A DNA stretch of 55,846 bases from Nocardioides sp. Root240 (GTDB lineage Bacteria > Actinomycetota > Actinomycetes > Propionibacteriales > Nocardioidaceae), in NCBI RefSeq assembly GCF_001428825.1, contig NZ_LMIT01000010.1, forward strand, positions 569,956 through 625,801, given 5' to 3'. Below are positions 26,241-34,805 of the stretch, piece by piece; the first letter of the stretch is position 1; each line of letters begins with the position of its first letter. The notes under the pieces were generated by a model. It was not told the origin of the DNA, ran no database searches, and worked only from the letters and a program-made list of their open reading frames with translations. The position numbers and the translations under genes were made by a program.

Positions 26241-26882
26241 TCAGCGGTTGGCCGTCCGGGCGGTCGACCTCGGCAGCACGTAGGTCACCGCGGCACTGCC
26301 GGTCGGCGCGTACAGCGCGTTGATGCTGCCGCCGTAGGTGTAGCTGCCGGCTCCGGTCTCCTTGGCCACCAGCGAGATCGTGTGGGAACCCTTGGCCACC
26401 TTCACCGTCACCGTCGCGGAGCCGTTCTCACCGTGGTTCTCGCTGTTCTCGCTGCCGTACTGCAGGCGCCGGTAGTCACCGGTGTTGATGATCTTGCCGT
26501 CGACCTTGATCGTGTAGAAGAGGCTGCCCAGGCCCGCGCCGCTCGCCAGGTCCTCGGCGTACAGGTCACCGGTCACCTGCAGGTAGCCCGCGCGGGGCAC
26601 GGAGACGGCCCGGCTGACGATCGGCGTCCACTCGGTGGCGGTGAACGGGCCCTTCGGGGTGGTACTCGTCTTGCCCCAGGCGCGGCTCTCGTCGAGCAGG
26701 TCGGCCGCAGTGAGGCTGTTGTTGCGGATGTCGGCGCCGGTGACGGTGCCGTCCTTGATCTTGGCGCCGGTGATCAGACCGCCGGCGACGGCGCCGCCGG
26801 TGCCGACCGCGAGCATGCCGACGGCGACCGCGGCGACGGCAAAGGGGGACAGGCCGGTACGCCGGCGTGAGGAGTCAGACAT
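26241..26882 (-). CDS. Secreted protein of unknown function
   Basis: A 213-residue protein with an N-terminal signal or anchor helix (about 12-36, AVAAVAVGMLAVGTGGAVAGG). A short repeat follows, GAKIKDGTVTGADIRNNSLTAADLL, of a kind common at the N-termini of actinobacterial surface proteins. The rest is a beta-rich domain with a GGSINALYAP segment. No enzyme motif is seen. ATG 26882 has GGAGG 7 bases upstream; the frame is open much further upstream but only as antisense to the next gene. Confidence 0.75.
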   Translation of the reverse strand: MSDSSRRRTGLSPFAVAAVAVGMLAVGTGGAVAGGLITGAKIKDGTVTGADIRNNSLTAADLLDESRAWGKTSTTPKGPFTATEWTPIVSRAVSVPRAGYLQVTGDLYAEDLASGAGLGSLFYTIKVDGKIINTGDYRRLQYGSENSENHGENGSATVTVKVAKGSHTISLVAKETGAGSYTYGGSINALYAPTGSAAVTYVLPRSTARTANR

Positions 26883-26970
26883 GGTGGGACCTCCGAGGGG
26901 GGATCGGGTGTTGGGGGACACCTGACGCTGCACCCGCCGGGTCGCTCGCCGCTGGACTTCGACGATTTCT

Positions 26971-27579
26971 TTAACTTGCGCCCGTCCCGGCCGATGAGGG
27001 CGACCCGGCGCGACGGCCCAGCAGGGCGAGCAGCTCGACCAGCGGCGGCGCGCCCTCCGGGACGGGCAGCGGGTCTCCGAACGCAGGCGCCCGGCCGGCC
27101 GCGGCCTCCGGCGTCGAGAACGGCCGGGCGAAGCCCAGGCAGGCCTCGACGTCCGCGTCGGTGACCTCGTAGGGCACCCCGAGCGCGGTGGCGAGGTCCC
27201 AGCCGTGCACGACGACCTCGTTGAGCGCGACCGCGGCGGCGACCGGGCCCGGCAGGTCGACACCGCCGGCGGCGGTCATGCCGTCGTACGCCGCCGGGGA
27301 GCGCCAGGCCTCGGCCAGCTCGGCCAGGCTCGCGGTGGTCCGCTCGCGCCAGCCCGGCTCCAGGCGGGACGCGTCCCCGCTGCCACCCTGCGCCGACCCG
27401 GGCGCCGGCTCCTTGCGGGCGGCGCCGACGAAGGCGACGGCGAGGCCGCCGACGTGCTCGACGAGGTCGCCGACGGTGTACTCCGTGCAGGGCGTCGGCA
27501 GGACGAGCTGCGCGTCGGTCACCGAGGCGACCAGGTCGGCCAGGGTCGAGGTGGCAGGTCCGAGATCGAGGGTCGTCAT
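26971..27579 (-). CDS. TIGR03086 / DinB-superfamily protein
   Basis: A 202-residue protein of the mycothiol-dependent maleylpyruvate isomerase N-terminal (DinB-like) group. It has the TPCTEYTVGDLVEHVGGLA segment (His about residue 42) and VALNEVVVHGWDLATALG (His about 131), which supply putative metal ligands. Its biochemical role is unknown. It is a single gene, 69 bp downstream of tadA. Confidence 0.8.
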   Translation of the reverse strand: MTTLDLGPATSTLADLVASVTDAQLVLPTPCTEYTVGDLVEHVGGLAVAFVGAARKEPAPGSAQGGSGDASRLEPGWRERTTASLAELAEAWRSPAAYDGMTAAGGVDLPGPVAAAVALNEVVVHGWDLATALGVPYEVTDADVEACLGFARPFSTPEAAAGRAPAFGDPLPVPEGAPPLVELLALLGRRAGSPSSAGTGAS

Positions 27580-27648
27580 GTCAGGTACCGACCAGCGCCG
27601 GGCGGCGTACTCATCGGCCCCGCCGCGGTGGTCCCGGGTCGCCCCGGA

Positions 27649-28113
27649 CTATCGCCGATGGGTGGCGAAGAAGGCGTCGAGCAGCGCCACCGAGTCGTCG
27701 GCCAGCACGCCCGCGAGGACCTCGGGCCGGTGGTTCAGCCGACGATCGCGGACGACGTCCCACAGGGACCCCACGGCCCCCGCCTTCTCGTCGTAGGCCC
27801 CGAAGACGACGCGGTCCACCCGCGACTGGACGGCGGCGCCGGCGCACATGGTGCACGGCTCGAGGGTCACGACGAGGGTGCAGCCGGTCAGCCGCCACTC
27901 GCCGCGGACGTGCGCGGCGGCGCGCAGCGCCACGACCTCGGCGTGGCCGACGGGGTCGCCGTCCTGCTCCCGGACGTTGCGGCCGGTGGCGATGACGCGA
28001 AACTCCTCGTCGAGCACCACCGCCCCGATCGGTACGTCGCCGAGGCGACCTGCCTCGCGGGCGTGCTCGAGCGCCTCCCGCATCGCGGGAAGCCAGCGGG
28101 TCTCCGCGCTCAC
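27649..28113 (-). CDS. tadA: tRNA-specific adenosine deaminase
   Basis: A 154-residue deaminase converting adenosine-34 of tRNA to inosine. The zinc and catalytic motifs are complete: GHAEVVAL (His and catalytic Glu, about residue 56) and EPCTMCAGA (Cys pair, about 86). The ATG overlaps the upstream gene by 4 bp, as is usual for this actinobacterial pair. Confidence 0.93.
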   Translation of the reverse strand: MSAETRWLPAMREALEHAREAGRLGDVPIGAVVLDEEFRVIATGRNVREQDGDPVGHAEVVALRAAAHVRGEWRLTGCTLVVTLEPCTMCAGAAVQSRVDRVVFGAYDEKAGAVGSLWDVVRDRRLNHRPEVLAGVLADDSVALLDAFFATHRR

Positions 28114-28604
28114 GCGGAGGTCAGGCCGACCACGTCGTCGAAGAGCTCACCGAAGCCCATCCCGCGGGCGATCTCGGAGAGCATCTCGTCGGGGTACAGC
28201 TCGTCGTCGTCGAGGATCTCGGCGAGGAACATCGCGTCCACCCCGAGGTCGCTGAGCAGCTCGAGGTCGCCGGCGGGCTCGGGGTCGTCCTCGTCGTCGA
28301 CCACGGGCAGGCCGAGGTGGTCGACGACCTCCGCGGCCAGCTCCCACTCGGTGGCGGCGCTGATGTCGGAGAGCATCACGCGGGTCTGCTGGCCGGAGAC
28401 GCGGACCACGACGAAGAAGTCCTCCTCGACCGCGACCAGGCCGACGACACCGCCGTCACCGGGGAACCGGCGCAGCGCGGAGACGAGCGTCTCGACGTCG
28501 GTGGCGTGGTCGGGCGTCAGCTCGGCGACCTGCCACACGCCCTCCTCGCGGTAGGCGGCGAGGGCGAAGTCGACCGATTCGGTGGTGGGGCCGGCTGCGG
28601 ACAT
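28110..28604 (-). CDS. tRNA adenosine deaminase-associated protein
   Basis: A 164-residue acidic protein of the family found next to tadA in actinobacteria. It contains YREEGVWQVAELTPDHATD near the N-terminus and an Asp/Glu-rich C-terminal half (VDDEDDPEP, LDDDELYPDEML). Its molecular role is not established; the 4-bp overlap with tadA suggests a joint function. Confidence 0.88.
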   Translation of the reverse strand: MSAAGPTTESVDFALAAYREEGVWQVAELTPDHATDVETLVSALRRFPGDGGVVGLVAVEEDFFVVVRVSGQQTRVMLSDISAATEWELAAEVVDHLGLPVVDDEDDPEPAGDLELLSDLGVDAMFLAEILDDDELYPDEMLSEIARGMGFGELFDDVVGLTSA

Positions 28605-28710
28605 GCGTCAAGCGTGACACGGGAACCCCCACGGGGCCAGAGGAATTGCGACCGCCCCTCCGCACACCGCCCGAGGTTTCGCCAGCAGGCGTCACCGCAG
28701 GCGCAACCTC

Positions 28711-28716
28711 TAAGGT
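28711..28716 (+). promoter_or_regulatory. upp: Likely -10 element of upp
   Basis: TAAGGT ends 6 bases before the upp ATG, so transcription would start at or near the start codon. No Shine-Dalgarno sequence is seen, fitting a leaderless mRNA. No good -35 is visible. Confidence 0.45.
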
Positions 28717-28722
28717 TCTGCC

Positions 28723-29364
28723 ATGCGCACCCTGGTCGTGGACCACCCCCTCGTCGCCCACAAGCTGACCGTCCTCCGCAACCAGGAGACGGACTCGCCC
28801 ACCTTCCGCTCCCTCGCGGACGAGCTGGTCACCCTGCTGGCCTACGAGGCGACCCGCGACGTGCGTGTCGAGGAGTGCGACATCGTCACGCCGGTCGCGC
28901 CGACGACCGGGGTCCGGCTCGCGTCGCCGCGGCCGCTCGTCGTCCCCATCCTGCGGGCGGGGCTCGGCATGCTCGACGGCATGATGCGGCTGCTCCCGAC
29001 GGCCGAGGTCGGCTTCCTCGGCATGGTCCGCAACGAGGAGACGCTCGAGGCGGTGACCTACGCCGAGCGGCTGCCCGAGGACCTCACCGGCCGGCAGTGC
29101 TACGTCGTCGACCCGATGCTCGCGACCGGCGGCACCCTCGCCGCGGCGATCCGCTTCCTCGTCGACCGCGGCGCCGACCACATCACCGCCGTCTGCCTGC
29201 TCGCCGCGCCCGAGGGCTGCGCGCGGCTGGAGCAGGACCTCGCCGACCTCGACATCCCCGTGACGGTCGTCACGGCGGCGATGGACGAGCGACTCAACGA
29301 GAAGGGCTACATCGTCCCGGGCCTGGGCGACGCGGGCGACCGGCTCTACGGCGTCGCCGGCTGA
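28723..29364 (+). CDS. upp: Uracil phosphoribosyltransferase
   Basis: A 213-residue pyrimidine-salvage enzyme making UMP from uracil and PRPP. Motifs: [13 protein letters not shown] at the N-terminus, [13 protein letters not shown] (about residue 78), the PRPP loop [14 protein letters not shown] (about 127) and the uracil-binding end [16 protein letters not shown]. Divergent from the tadA pair. Confidence 0.95.
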   Translation: MRTLVVDHPLVAHKLTVLRNQETDSPTFRSLADELVTLLAYEATRDVRVEECDIVTPVAPTTGVRLASPRPLVVPILRAGLGMLDGMMRLLPTAEVGFLGMVRNEETLEAVTYAERLPEDLTGRQCYVVDPMLATGGTLAAAIRFLVDRGADHITAVCLLAAPEGCARLEQDLADLDIPVTVVTAAMDERLNEKGYIVPGLGDAGDRLYGVAG

Positions 29365-29508
29365 ACCCCGGCCCCGAGCCGGTCCGCTGCGGGGAACCAG
29401 GGACCGAATTGGAACGTTCACGGGCGACAAGGATCGGCGACGTAGACGTACGTCACACATAAGACGGGGTCCGTGAACCGGTGAGGTCTGTGTAGTTTGA
29501 CCAGCGCT

Positions 29509-29536
29509 GTGCCCACGTCCGGGCACCTTGTTTTGT
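29509..29536 (+). terminator. Attenuator-like hairpin before pntA
   Basis: GTGCCC (29509-29514) and GGGCAC (29521-29526) pair around a 6-base loop and are followed by CTTGTTTTGT. A TAGTTT (29493-29498) could be the -10 just upstream, which would put this structure in the pntA leader. Confidence 0.45.
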
Positions 29537-29556
29537 CCACCAACGCTGGAGGCTCG

Positions 29557-31104
29557 ATGCTCATCGGCATCCCGCGCGAGTCGAAACCGGGCGAGACCCT
29601 GGTAGCGGCAACCGCCAAGACCGTATCCCAACTGACCAACCTCGGTTACGACGTGATCGTCGAGTCGGGTGCCGGCGTCCACGCCGACCAGCCCGACAGC
29701 GCCTTCATGGAGGCCGGCGTGCGCGTTGGTACGCCGGAGGAGGTGTGGGCCGCCGACGTCGTCGTCAAGGTCAACGCCCCGTCCGACGAGGAGATCGGGC
29801 GCCTCCGGCAGGGCGCCACGATCATCTCGATGATGGCTCCTGGCCGCAGCCCCGAGCTGCTCGAGAAGCTCCAGGCGCAGGGCGTCACCGCCCTCGCGAT
29901 GGACGCCGTCCCGCGGATCTCGCGCGCGCAGTCGATGGACGTGCTGTCCTCGATGGCGAACGTCGCCGGCTACCGCGCCGTCGTCGAGTCGGCCCACGAG
30001 TTCGGCCGCATGTTCACCGGCCAGGTCACCGCTGCCGGCAAGATCCCGCCGGCGCGCGTCTTCGTCGTGGGTGCCGGTGTCGCCGGACTCGCCGCGATCG
30101 GTGCGGCGTCCGCGATGGGCGCCATCGTGCGCGCGTTCGACGTACGCCCCGAGGTCGCCGAGCAGGTCGAGTCGATGGGCGCGCAGTTCGTCCACGTCGA
30201 CATGGAGCAGGAGGTCTCCTCCGACGGCTACGCCAAGGAGATGTCCGAGGCCCAGGTCGCCGCGACCGCCGCGATGTACGACGAGGAGGCGCGTGCCGCC
30301 GACATCGTCATCACCACCGCGCTGATCCCGGGACGCCCGGCCCCGTCGCTGCTCACCGCGGAGACCGTGGCCGGCATGAGGAACGGCTCGGTCATCGTCG
30401 ACATGGCGGCCGCCAACGGCGGCAACGCCGCCGGCACCGTGGCCGACCAGAAGGTCGTCACCGACAACGGCGTGACGATCCTCGGCTACACCGACCTCGC
30501 CGGCCGCCTCGCGGCCCAGACGTCGCAGCTCTACGGCACGAACATCGTCAACCTGCTCAAGCTGCTGACCCCGGAGAAGGACGGCAACCTCGGCCTCGAC
30601 TTCGAGGACGTCGTCCAGCGCGGCATCACCGTCGTCGACGGGAGGAGCGAGTCGGCCCAGATCACCTGGCCGCCGCCGGCCGTGCAGGTCTCGGCCGCCC
30701 CGGCCGCCGCTGCCCCGGCTGCCGCCGCGGCCGCGGAGCCGAAGGCTCCGATGTCCGCGGGCACCAAGGTCGGCCTGGTGCTCGGTGCGATCGGCCTGTT
30801 CTGGCTGGTCAACGCCCTCGCCCCGACCGACGAGCTGCGTCGGCACTTCACCGTGCTGATGCTGTCGATCGTGATCGGCTACTACGTCATCGGCAAGGTC
30901 GCGCACGCGCTGCACACGCCGCTGATGTCGGTCACCAACGCCATCTCCGGCGTCGTGGTCGTGGGCGCGCTGCTGCAGGTCGCGGCTGGCGACGACCTCG
31001 TGCTGGGGCTGTCGTTGGTGGCGATCCTGCTCGCCTCCATCAACGTGTTCGGCGGCTTCGCGGTCACCCGCCGCATGCTCGCAATGTTCAGCAAGGGAGC
31101 CTGA
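29557..31104 (+). CDS. pntA: NAD(P) transhydrogenase subunit alpha
   Basis: A 515-residue subunit of the proton-translocating transhydrogenase, moving hydride between NADH and NADP+. It combines the soluble NAD-binding domain ([16 protein letters not shown] at the start, [26 protein letters not shown] about residue 170) with an Ala/Pro-rich linker (about 378-400) and four C-terminal membrane helices (about 405-510), the fused layout of E. coli PntA. ATG 29557 has GGAGG 6 bases upstream. It pairs with pntB 3 bp downstream. Confidence 0.93.
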   Translation: MLIGIPRESKPGETLVAATAKTVSQLTNLGYDVIVESGAGVHADQPDSAFMEAGVRVGTPEEVWAADVVVKVNAPSDEEIGRLRQGATIISMMAPGRSPELLEKLQAQGVTALAMDAVPRISRAQSMDVLSSMANVAGYRAVVESAHEFGRMFTGQVTAAGKIPPARVFVVGAGVAGLAAIGAASAMGAIVRAFDVRPEVAEQVESMGAQFVHVDMEQEVSSDGYAKEMSEAQVAATAAMYDEEARAADIVITTALIPGRPAPSLLTAETVAGMRNGSVIVDMAAANGGNAAGTVADQKVVTDNGVTILGYTDLAGRLAAQTSQLYGTNIVNLLKLLTPEKDGNLGLDFEDVVQRGITVVDGRSESAQITWPPPAVQVSAAPAAAAPAAAAAAEPKAPMSAGTKVGLVLGAIGLFWLVNALAPTDELRRHFTVLMLSIVIGYYVIGKVAHALHTPLMSVTNAISGVVVVGALLQVAAGDDLVLGLSLVAILLASINVFGGFAVTRRMLAMFSKGA

Positions 31105-31107
31105 TCC

Positions 31108-32532
31108 ATGGACATCGACTCCATCACCGGCGCGGCGTACATCGTCGCTGCCCTGCTGTTCATCCTGTCGCTGGCGGGCCTGTCGAAGCACGAGACCGCG
31201 AAGAGCGGCCTGACCTTCGGCATCGTCGGCATGGCCGTCGCGCTCGTCGCCACCATCGTCGGCGTCATCGACGTCAGCGAGTTCCTCGACAACCGCGCCC
31301 TCGTCATCATCCTGATGCTGGCCGCGGTCGGCGTCGGCGGTGCGATCGGCCTGTGGCGCGCGAAGATCGTCGAGATGACGGGCATGCCCGAGCTCATCGC
31401 GATGCTGCACTCGTTCGTCGGTCTCGCGGCCGTCGCGATCGGCTGGAACGGCCACGTCCTGGGCTCGCACGAGTCGATGGACAGCCTCGTGAACATCCAC
31501 GAGGCCGAGGTCGCGATCGGCATCTTCATCGGTGCGGTCACCTTCACCGGCTCGATCGTCGCCAACCTCAAGCTCTCGGCGAGGATGAACTCCGCCCCGC
31601 TGATGCTGCCGGGCAAGAACTTCATCAACGTCGGCTCGCTGGTGCTGTTCGCGATCCTCACGGGCGTCTACGTCTCGATGGACACCTACGACAACACCTC
31701 GGCCGACATCCTGCTCGGTGTCATCACCCTGCTGGCGCTCGCGCTCGGCTGGCACCTGGTCGCCTCGATCGGTGGCGGCGACATGCCCGTCGTCGTGTCG
31801 ATGCTCAACTCGTACTCCGGTTGGGCCGCGGCCGCGTCGGGCTTCCTGCTCAACAACGACCTGCTGATCGTGACCGGCGCCCTCGTCGGGTCCTCCGGTG
31901 CCTACCTGTCCTACATCATGTGCAAGGCGATGAACCGCTCGTTCATCTCCGTCATCGCTGGTGGCTTCGGCATCGCCGCCCCCGCGGGCGACGACAAGGA
32001 CTACGGCGAGCACCGCGAGATCCAGGCCGACGCCGTCGCCGAGCTGCTGTCCAACGCCAGCTCGGTGGTCATCACGCCGGGCTATGGCATGGCCGTGGCG
32101 CAGGCGCAGTACCCCGTCGCCGACCTGACCGCGAAGCTGCGGGCCAAGGGCATCGACGTCCGCTTCGGCATCCACCCCGTCGCGGGTCGCCTCCCGGGCC
32201 ACATGAACGTGCTGCTCGCCGAGGCCAAGGTGCCCTACGACATCGTGCTCGAGATGGACGAGATCAACGACGACTTCCCGGAGACCGACGTCGTCCTGGT
32301 CATCGGCGCCAACGACACGGTCAACCCGGCCGCATCCGAGGACCCGACCTCCCCGATCGCCGGCATGCCGGTGCTCGAGGTCTGGAACGCCAAGGACGTC
32401 ATCGTCTTCAAGCGGTCGATGGCCGCCGGCTACGCCGGTGTCCAGAACCCGCTGTTCTTCCGCGAGAACAGCCAGATGCTGTTCGGTGACGCGAAGGACC
32501 GGGTCGAGGACATCGTTCGCGCCCTCGGCTGA
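31108..32532 (+). CDS. pntB: NAD(P) transhydrogenase subunit beta
   Basis: A 474-residue subunit with about nine membrane helices in the first 270 residues and a C-terminal NADP-binding domain. Motifs: [62 protein letters not shown] and [20 protein letters not shown]. Together with pntA it forms a complete enzyme and supplies or drains NADPH, which fits the neighbouring NADPH-generating zwf. Confidence 0.95.
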   Translation: MDIDSITGAAYIVAALLFILSLAGLSKHETAKSGLTFGIVGMAVALVATIVGVIDVSEFLDNRALVIILMLAAVGVGGAIGLWRAKIVEMTGMPELIAMLHSFVGLAAVAIGWNGHVLGSHESMDSLVNIHEAEVAIGIFIGAVTFTGSIVANLKLSARMNSAPLMLPGKNFINVGSLVLFAILTGVYVSMDTYDNTSADILLGVITLLALALGWHLVASIGGGDMPVVVSMLNSYSGWAAAASGFLLNNDLLIVTGALVGSSGAYLSYIMCKAMNRSFISVIAGGFGIAAPAGDDKDYGEHREIQADAVAELLSNASSVVITPGYGMAVAQAQYPVADLTAKLRAKGIDVRFGIHPVAGRLPGHMNVLLAEAKVPYDIVLEMDEINDDFPETDVVLVIGANDTVNPAASEDPTSPIAGMPVLEVWNAKDVIVFKRSMAAGYAGVQNPLFFRENSQMLFGDAKDRVEDIVRALG

Positions 32533-32544
32533 CGTTCGTACGAC

Positions 32545-32580
32545 GAAGGGCCGGCTCCGCTGCTGCGGGGCCGGCCCTTC
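32545..32580 (+). terminator. Hairpin terminator after pntB
   Basis: An 11-bp GC-rich stem (32545-32555 with 32570-32580) with an inner CCGC/GCGG stem, 12 bases after the pntB stop and between convergent genes. Only a weak T-run follows. Confidence 0.7.
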
Positions 32581-32586
32581 GGCGTG

Positions 32587-33141
32587 TCAGGAGAGGACGA
32601 TCTCCGCGAGCGTCTCGTAGCGCGGCGAGCGCCGGGGGCCCTCACCGAGGTGGGACGCGATCACCTCGACGGACCGCAGCGGCCACGCGGGGCCGGCGTA
32701 GGTGTCGAGGAGGCGCACCCAGCTGGTCATCTCGGTCGGCCGGCCGCCGGTGCGCGCGACGGTGACGTGCGGCCGGAAGCGCTGGCCGTCGACCTCGATC
32801 CCGCAGACGACCGCGGCGTTGCGCGCCCGGACCGACGCCGTGGCCAGCACGTCGGCACCGGTCACGCCGGTGGCGAGGACCCGCCCCTCGGCCACGTTCG
32901 GGAACACCACCGCGCCGGCCAGGGAGAGCTCCGCGGAGGGGAGGTCGTCGAGGGACTCGGCAAGGCGGTCGACGTAGTCGTCGACGCGGAGCTCGGCGAC
33001 CTGGGCCATGAACGCGAGCGTGACGTGCAGCTGCTCGGGTCGGGTCCAGCGGAACTCCCCGGCCGCGCGCCGCGGCTCGAGGAAGGCATCGAGGTGCTCG
33101 ACGGCGTCAGCGGGCGGCACGACGGCCGCGAAGACGCGCAT
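32587..33141 (-). CDS. thpR: RNA 2',3'-cyclic phosphodiesterase (2H family)
   Basis: A 184-residue protein of the LigT/2'-5' RNA ligase-like family. The two HxTx motifs that make the active site are HVTLAF (about residue 46) and HVTVAR (about 127). The ATG shares one base with the stop of the upstream VIT1-type gene, so the two are coupled although functionally unrelated. Confidence 0.87.
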   Translation of the reverse strand: MRVFAAVVPPADAVEHLDAFLEPRRAAGEFRWTRPEQLHVTLAFMAQVAELRVDDYVDRLAESLDDLPSAELSLAGAVVFPNVAEGRVLATGVTGADVLATASVRARNAAVVCGIEVDGQRFRPHVTVARTGGRPTEMTSWVRLLDTYAGPAWPLRSVEVIASHLGEGPRRSPRYETLAEIVLS

Positions 33142-33872
33142 CAGACCTGGGTGCCGACCAGCTGGCCGATGCCGTGGGTGACCGCCATCGCGAGCAGCCC
33201 GCCGAGGACGTTGCGCAGCACCGCCATCCGCGGCGAGCCGTAGCCGAACCGGGCGCTCGCCCAGCCGGTGAGCGCCAGCGCGGCGACGACCGCGGTGACG
33301 GTGACCGCGACGCGGAGGTCCTGCGACGCGAGCAGGATCGTCAGCAGCGGCAGCAGGGCGCCGAGTGTGAACGACAACATCGACGCGAAGGCGGCATTCC
33401 ACGGGTTCGTCAGGTCGTCGGGGTCGATGCCGAGCTCGACCTCGGCGTGGGCCGCGAGGGCGTCCTTCTCGGTCAGCTGCTTGGCGACCTCGAGGGCGAG
33501 GTCGGGCTCGAGCCCCTTGTCGACGTAGAGGCCGGCCAGCTCCGCGAGCTCGTCCTCCGGGTCCTCGCGCAGCTCGCGCCGCTCCTTGGCCAGCAGCGCC
33601 TCCTCGGAGTCACGCTGGGTGCTGACGGAGACGTACTCGCCCGCCCCCATGCTCATCGCGCCCGCGGCGAGGCCGGCGATGCCCGCGATCAGGATGGCCG
33701 TGCGGTCGGTCGTCGCACCGGCGACGCCGAGCACGATGCCGGCCGTCGACACGATGCCGTCGTTGGCCCCGAGCACTCCGGCCCGCAACCAGTTGAGCCG
33801 GTTGTTCAGCCCTTCCTGGTGGGGCTCGTCGTCGTGGGGCCCGATCGCCTCCCCTGCCGTTCCTGCATCCAT
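33141..33872 (-). CDS. VIT1/CCC1-family membrane transporter
   Basis: A 243-residue membrane protein of the vacuolar iron transporter family, probably exporting iron or manganese. Typical segments: RAGVLGANDGIVSTAGIVLGVAGA (first helix), GAMSMGAGEYVSVSTQRDSEEALL (second helix and start of the cytoplasmic metal-binding loop, rich in Glu), NPWNAAFASMLSFTLGALLPLL and two more helices. ATG 33872 is used; a GTG at 33884 is possible. Substrate is inferred from family. Confidence 0.85.
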   Translation of the reverse strand: MDAGTAGEAIGPHDDEPHQEGLNNRLNWLRAGVLGANDGIVSTAGIVLGVAGATTDRTAILIAGIAGLAAGAMSMGAGEYVSVSTQRDSEEALLAKERRELREDPEDELAELAGLYVDKGLEPDLALEVAKQLTEKDALAAHAEVELGIDPDDLTNPWNAAFASMLSFTLGALLPLLTILLASQDLRVAVTVTAVVAALALTGWASARFGYGSPRMAVLRNVLGGLLAMAVTHGIGQLVGTQV

Positions 33873-33939
33873 GTCAGCGCTCACACGACCATGATCCCCG
33901 ATCGACGGATCCTCATGCGAGGGGGATTCCGGGACGGTG

Positions 33940-34167
33940 TCAGATGACGCCCGTCCGGACGGCGTGCACGACCACCTCGATCGACGTGTCCACGCCGACC
34001 TCGTCGGCGAGGGCACGGAGCCGGCGACGCACGGTGCGCTCGGACAGGTCGAGCCGGCGGCCGACGACCTCGATGGTCAGGCCGGCGGCAGTGAGGCGCA
34101 GGATCTCGACGTCGACCGACTCGGGCACCCAGTGGGCGTCCGAGCAGGTCGCGCGCCGACAGCTCAT
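33940..34167 (-). CDS. Small stand-alone LuxR-type HTH protein
   Basis: A 75-residue protein that is almost only a DNA-binding helix-turn-helix: EILRLTAAGLTIEVVGRRLDLSERTVRRRLRALADEVGVDT. It has no sensor or receiver domain. The ATG overlaps the lutC stop by 4 bp, placing it as the last gene of the lut group. It may regulate the operon or be a remnant of a larger regulator; no stop or frameshift remnant is seen upstream because lutC occupies that sequence. Confidence 0.7.
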   Translation of the reverse strand: MSCRRATCSDAHWVPESVDVEILRLTAAGLTIEVVGRRLDLSERTVRRRLRALADEVGVDTSIEVVVHAVRTGVI

Positions 34168-34805
34168 GCCGGCTCGTCCACCACGATCACGTGCAGGTGG
34201 CGGGGCCCGTGGACGCCCTCGACCCGGTCGAGCTCGATGTCCGAGGTCGCGCTGGGGCCGCTGACCCAGGTCAGCGGACGACGGGGGTCGAGCAGCGGGA
34301 AGGCGTCGGGTACGTCCGCGACGACCTGGTCGGCGTACACGACGCAGACGTGGCGGTCCGGCACCAGCGTGAGCGCGCGACGCCCCTGGTCGGGCTCGTG
34401 GTCGAGCACGATGGTGCCGGTCTCCGCGATGCCGACCCGGCAGCAGGTGACGACGGCGTCGACGGCGTCGAGCTCGGCGGCCGAGAGCCCGGCGTCCCGC
34501 ACCGGAGCGGTGATGCCGGCGAGGACGGCGTCCGGCAGTCCGTCGGGCACGACGACGCGGGCGCCCTCGGGGAGGGCGGCAGCAACGGCCGCGGCGAGCC
34601 CGTCGGGCGGGCAGTGCACGACGACGGCACGGTAGTCGGCGACCCGCTCCGCGAAGTGGTCGACCAGGCCGACGGAGGCGGGGGCGGCCGCACCGGGCGG
34701 CGCGACGACGGGGGTCGTGACGGGCTCGACGCCCTGCAGGGCGGACCGGACCCGACCGAGGATCTCGTCCCTGGCGGAGGCTCGCGGCGCTCGCACCTCA
34801 CCCAT
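34164..34805 (-). CDS. lutC: LUD-domain lactate utilisation protein C
   Basis: A 213-residue LutC/YkgG protein, part of the LutABC complex that oxidises L-lactate to pyruvate. The LUD fold shows CRVGIAETGTIVLDHEPDQGRR and the C-terminal VSGPSATSDIELDRVEGVHGP motif, which is diagnostic. ATG 34805 overlaps lutB by 8 bp. Confidence 0.9.
   Translation of the reverse strand: MGEVRAPRASARDEILGRVRSALQGVEPVTTPVVAPPGAAAPASVGLVDHFAERVADYRAVVVHCPPDGLAAAVAAALPEGARVVVPDGLPDAVLAGITAPVRDAGLSAAELDAVDAVVTCCRVGIAETGTIVLDHEPDQGRRALTLVPDRHVCVVYADQVVADVPDAFPLLDPRRPLTWVSGPSATSDIELDRVEGVHGPRHLHVIVVDEPA

Noticed and set aside
28456..32202. Long antisense frame over upp and pntAB
   Set aside because: His/Asp/Arg-rich shadow without domains; the plus strand encodes well-known enzymes.
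33911..33922. CCTC/GAGG hairpin between the small HTH gene and the VIT1-type gene
   Set aside because: Only a 4-bp stem without a T-tract; too weak to call a terminator.
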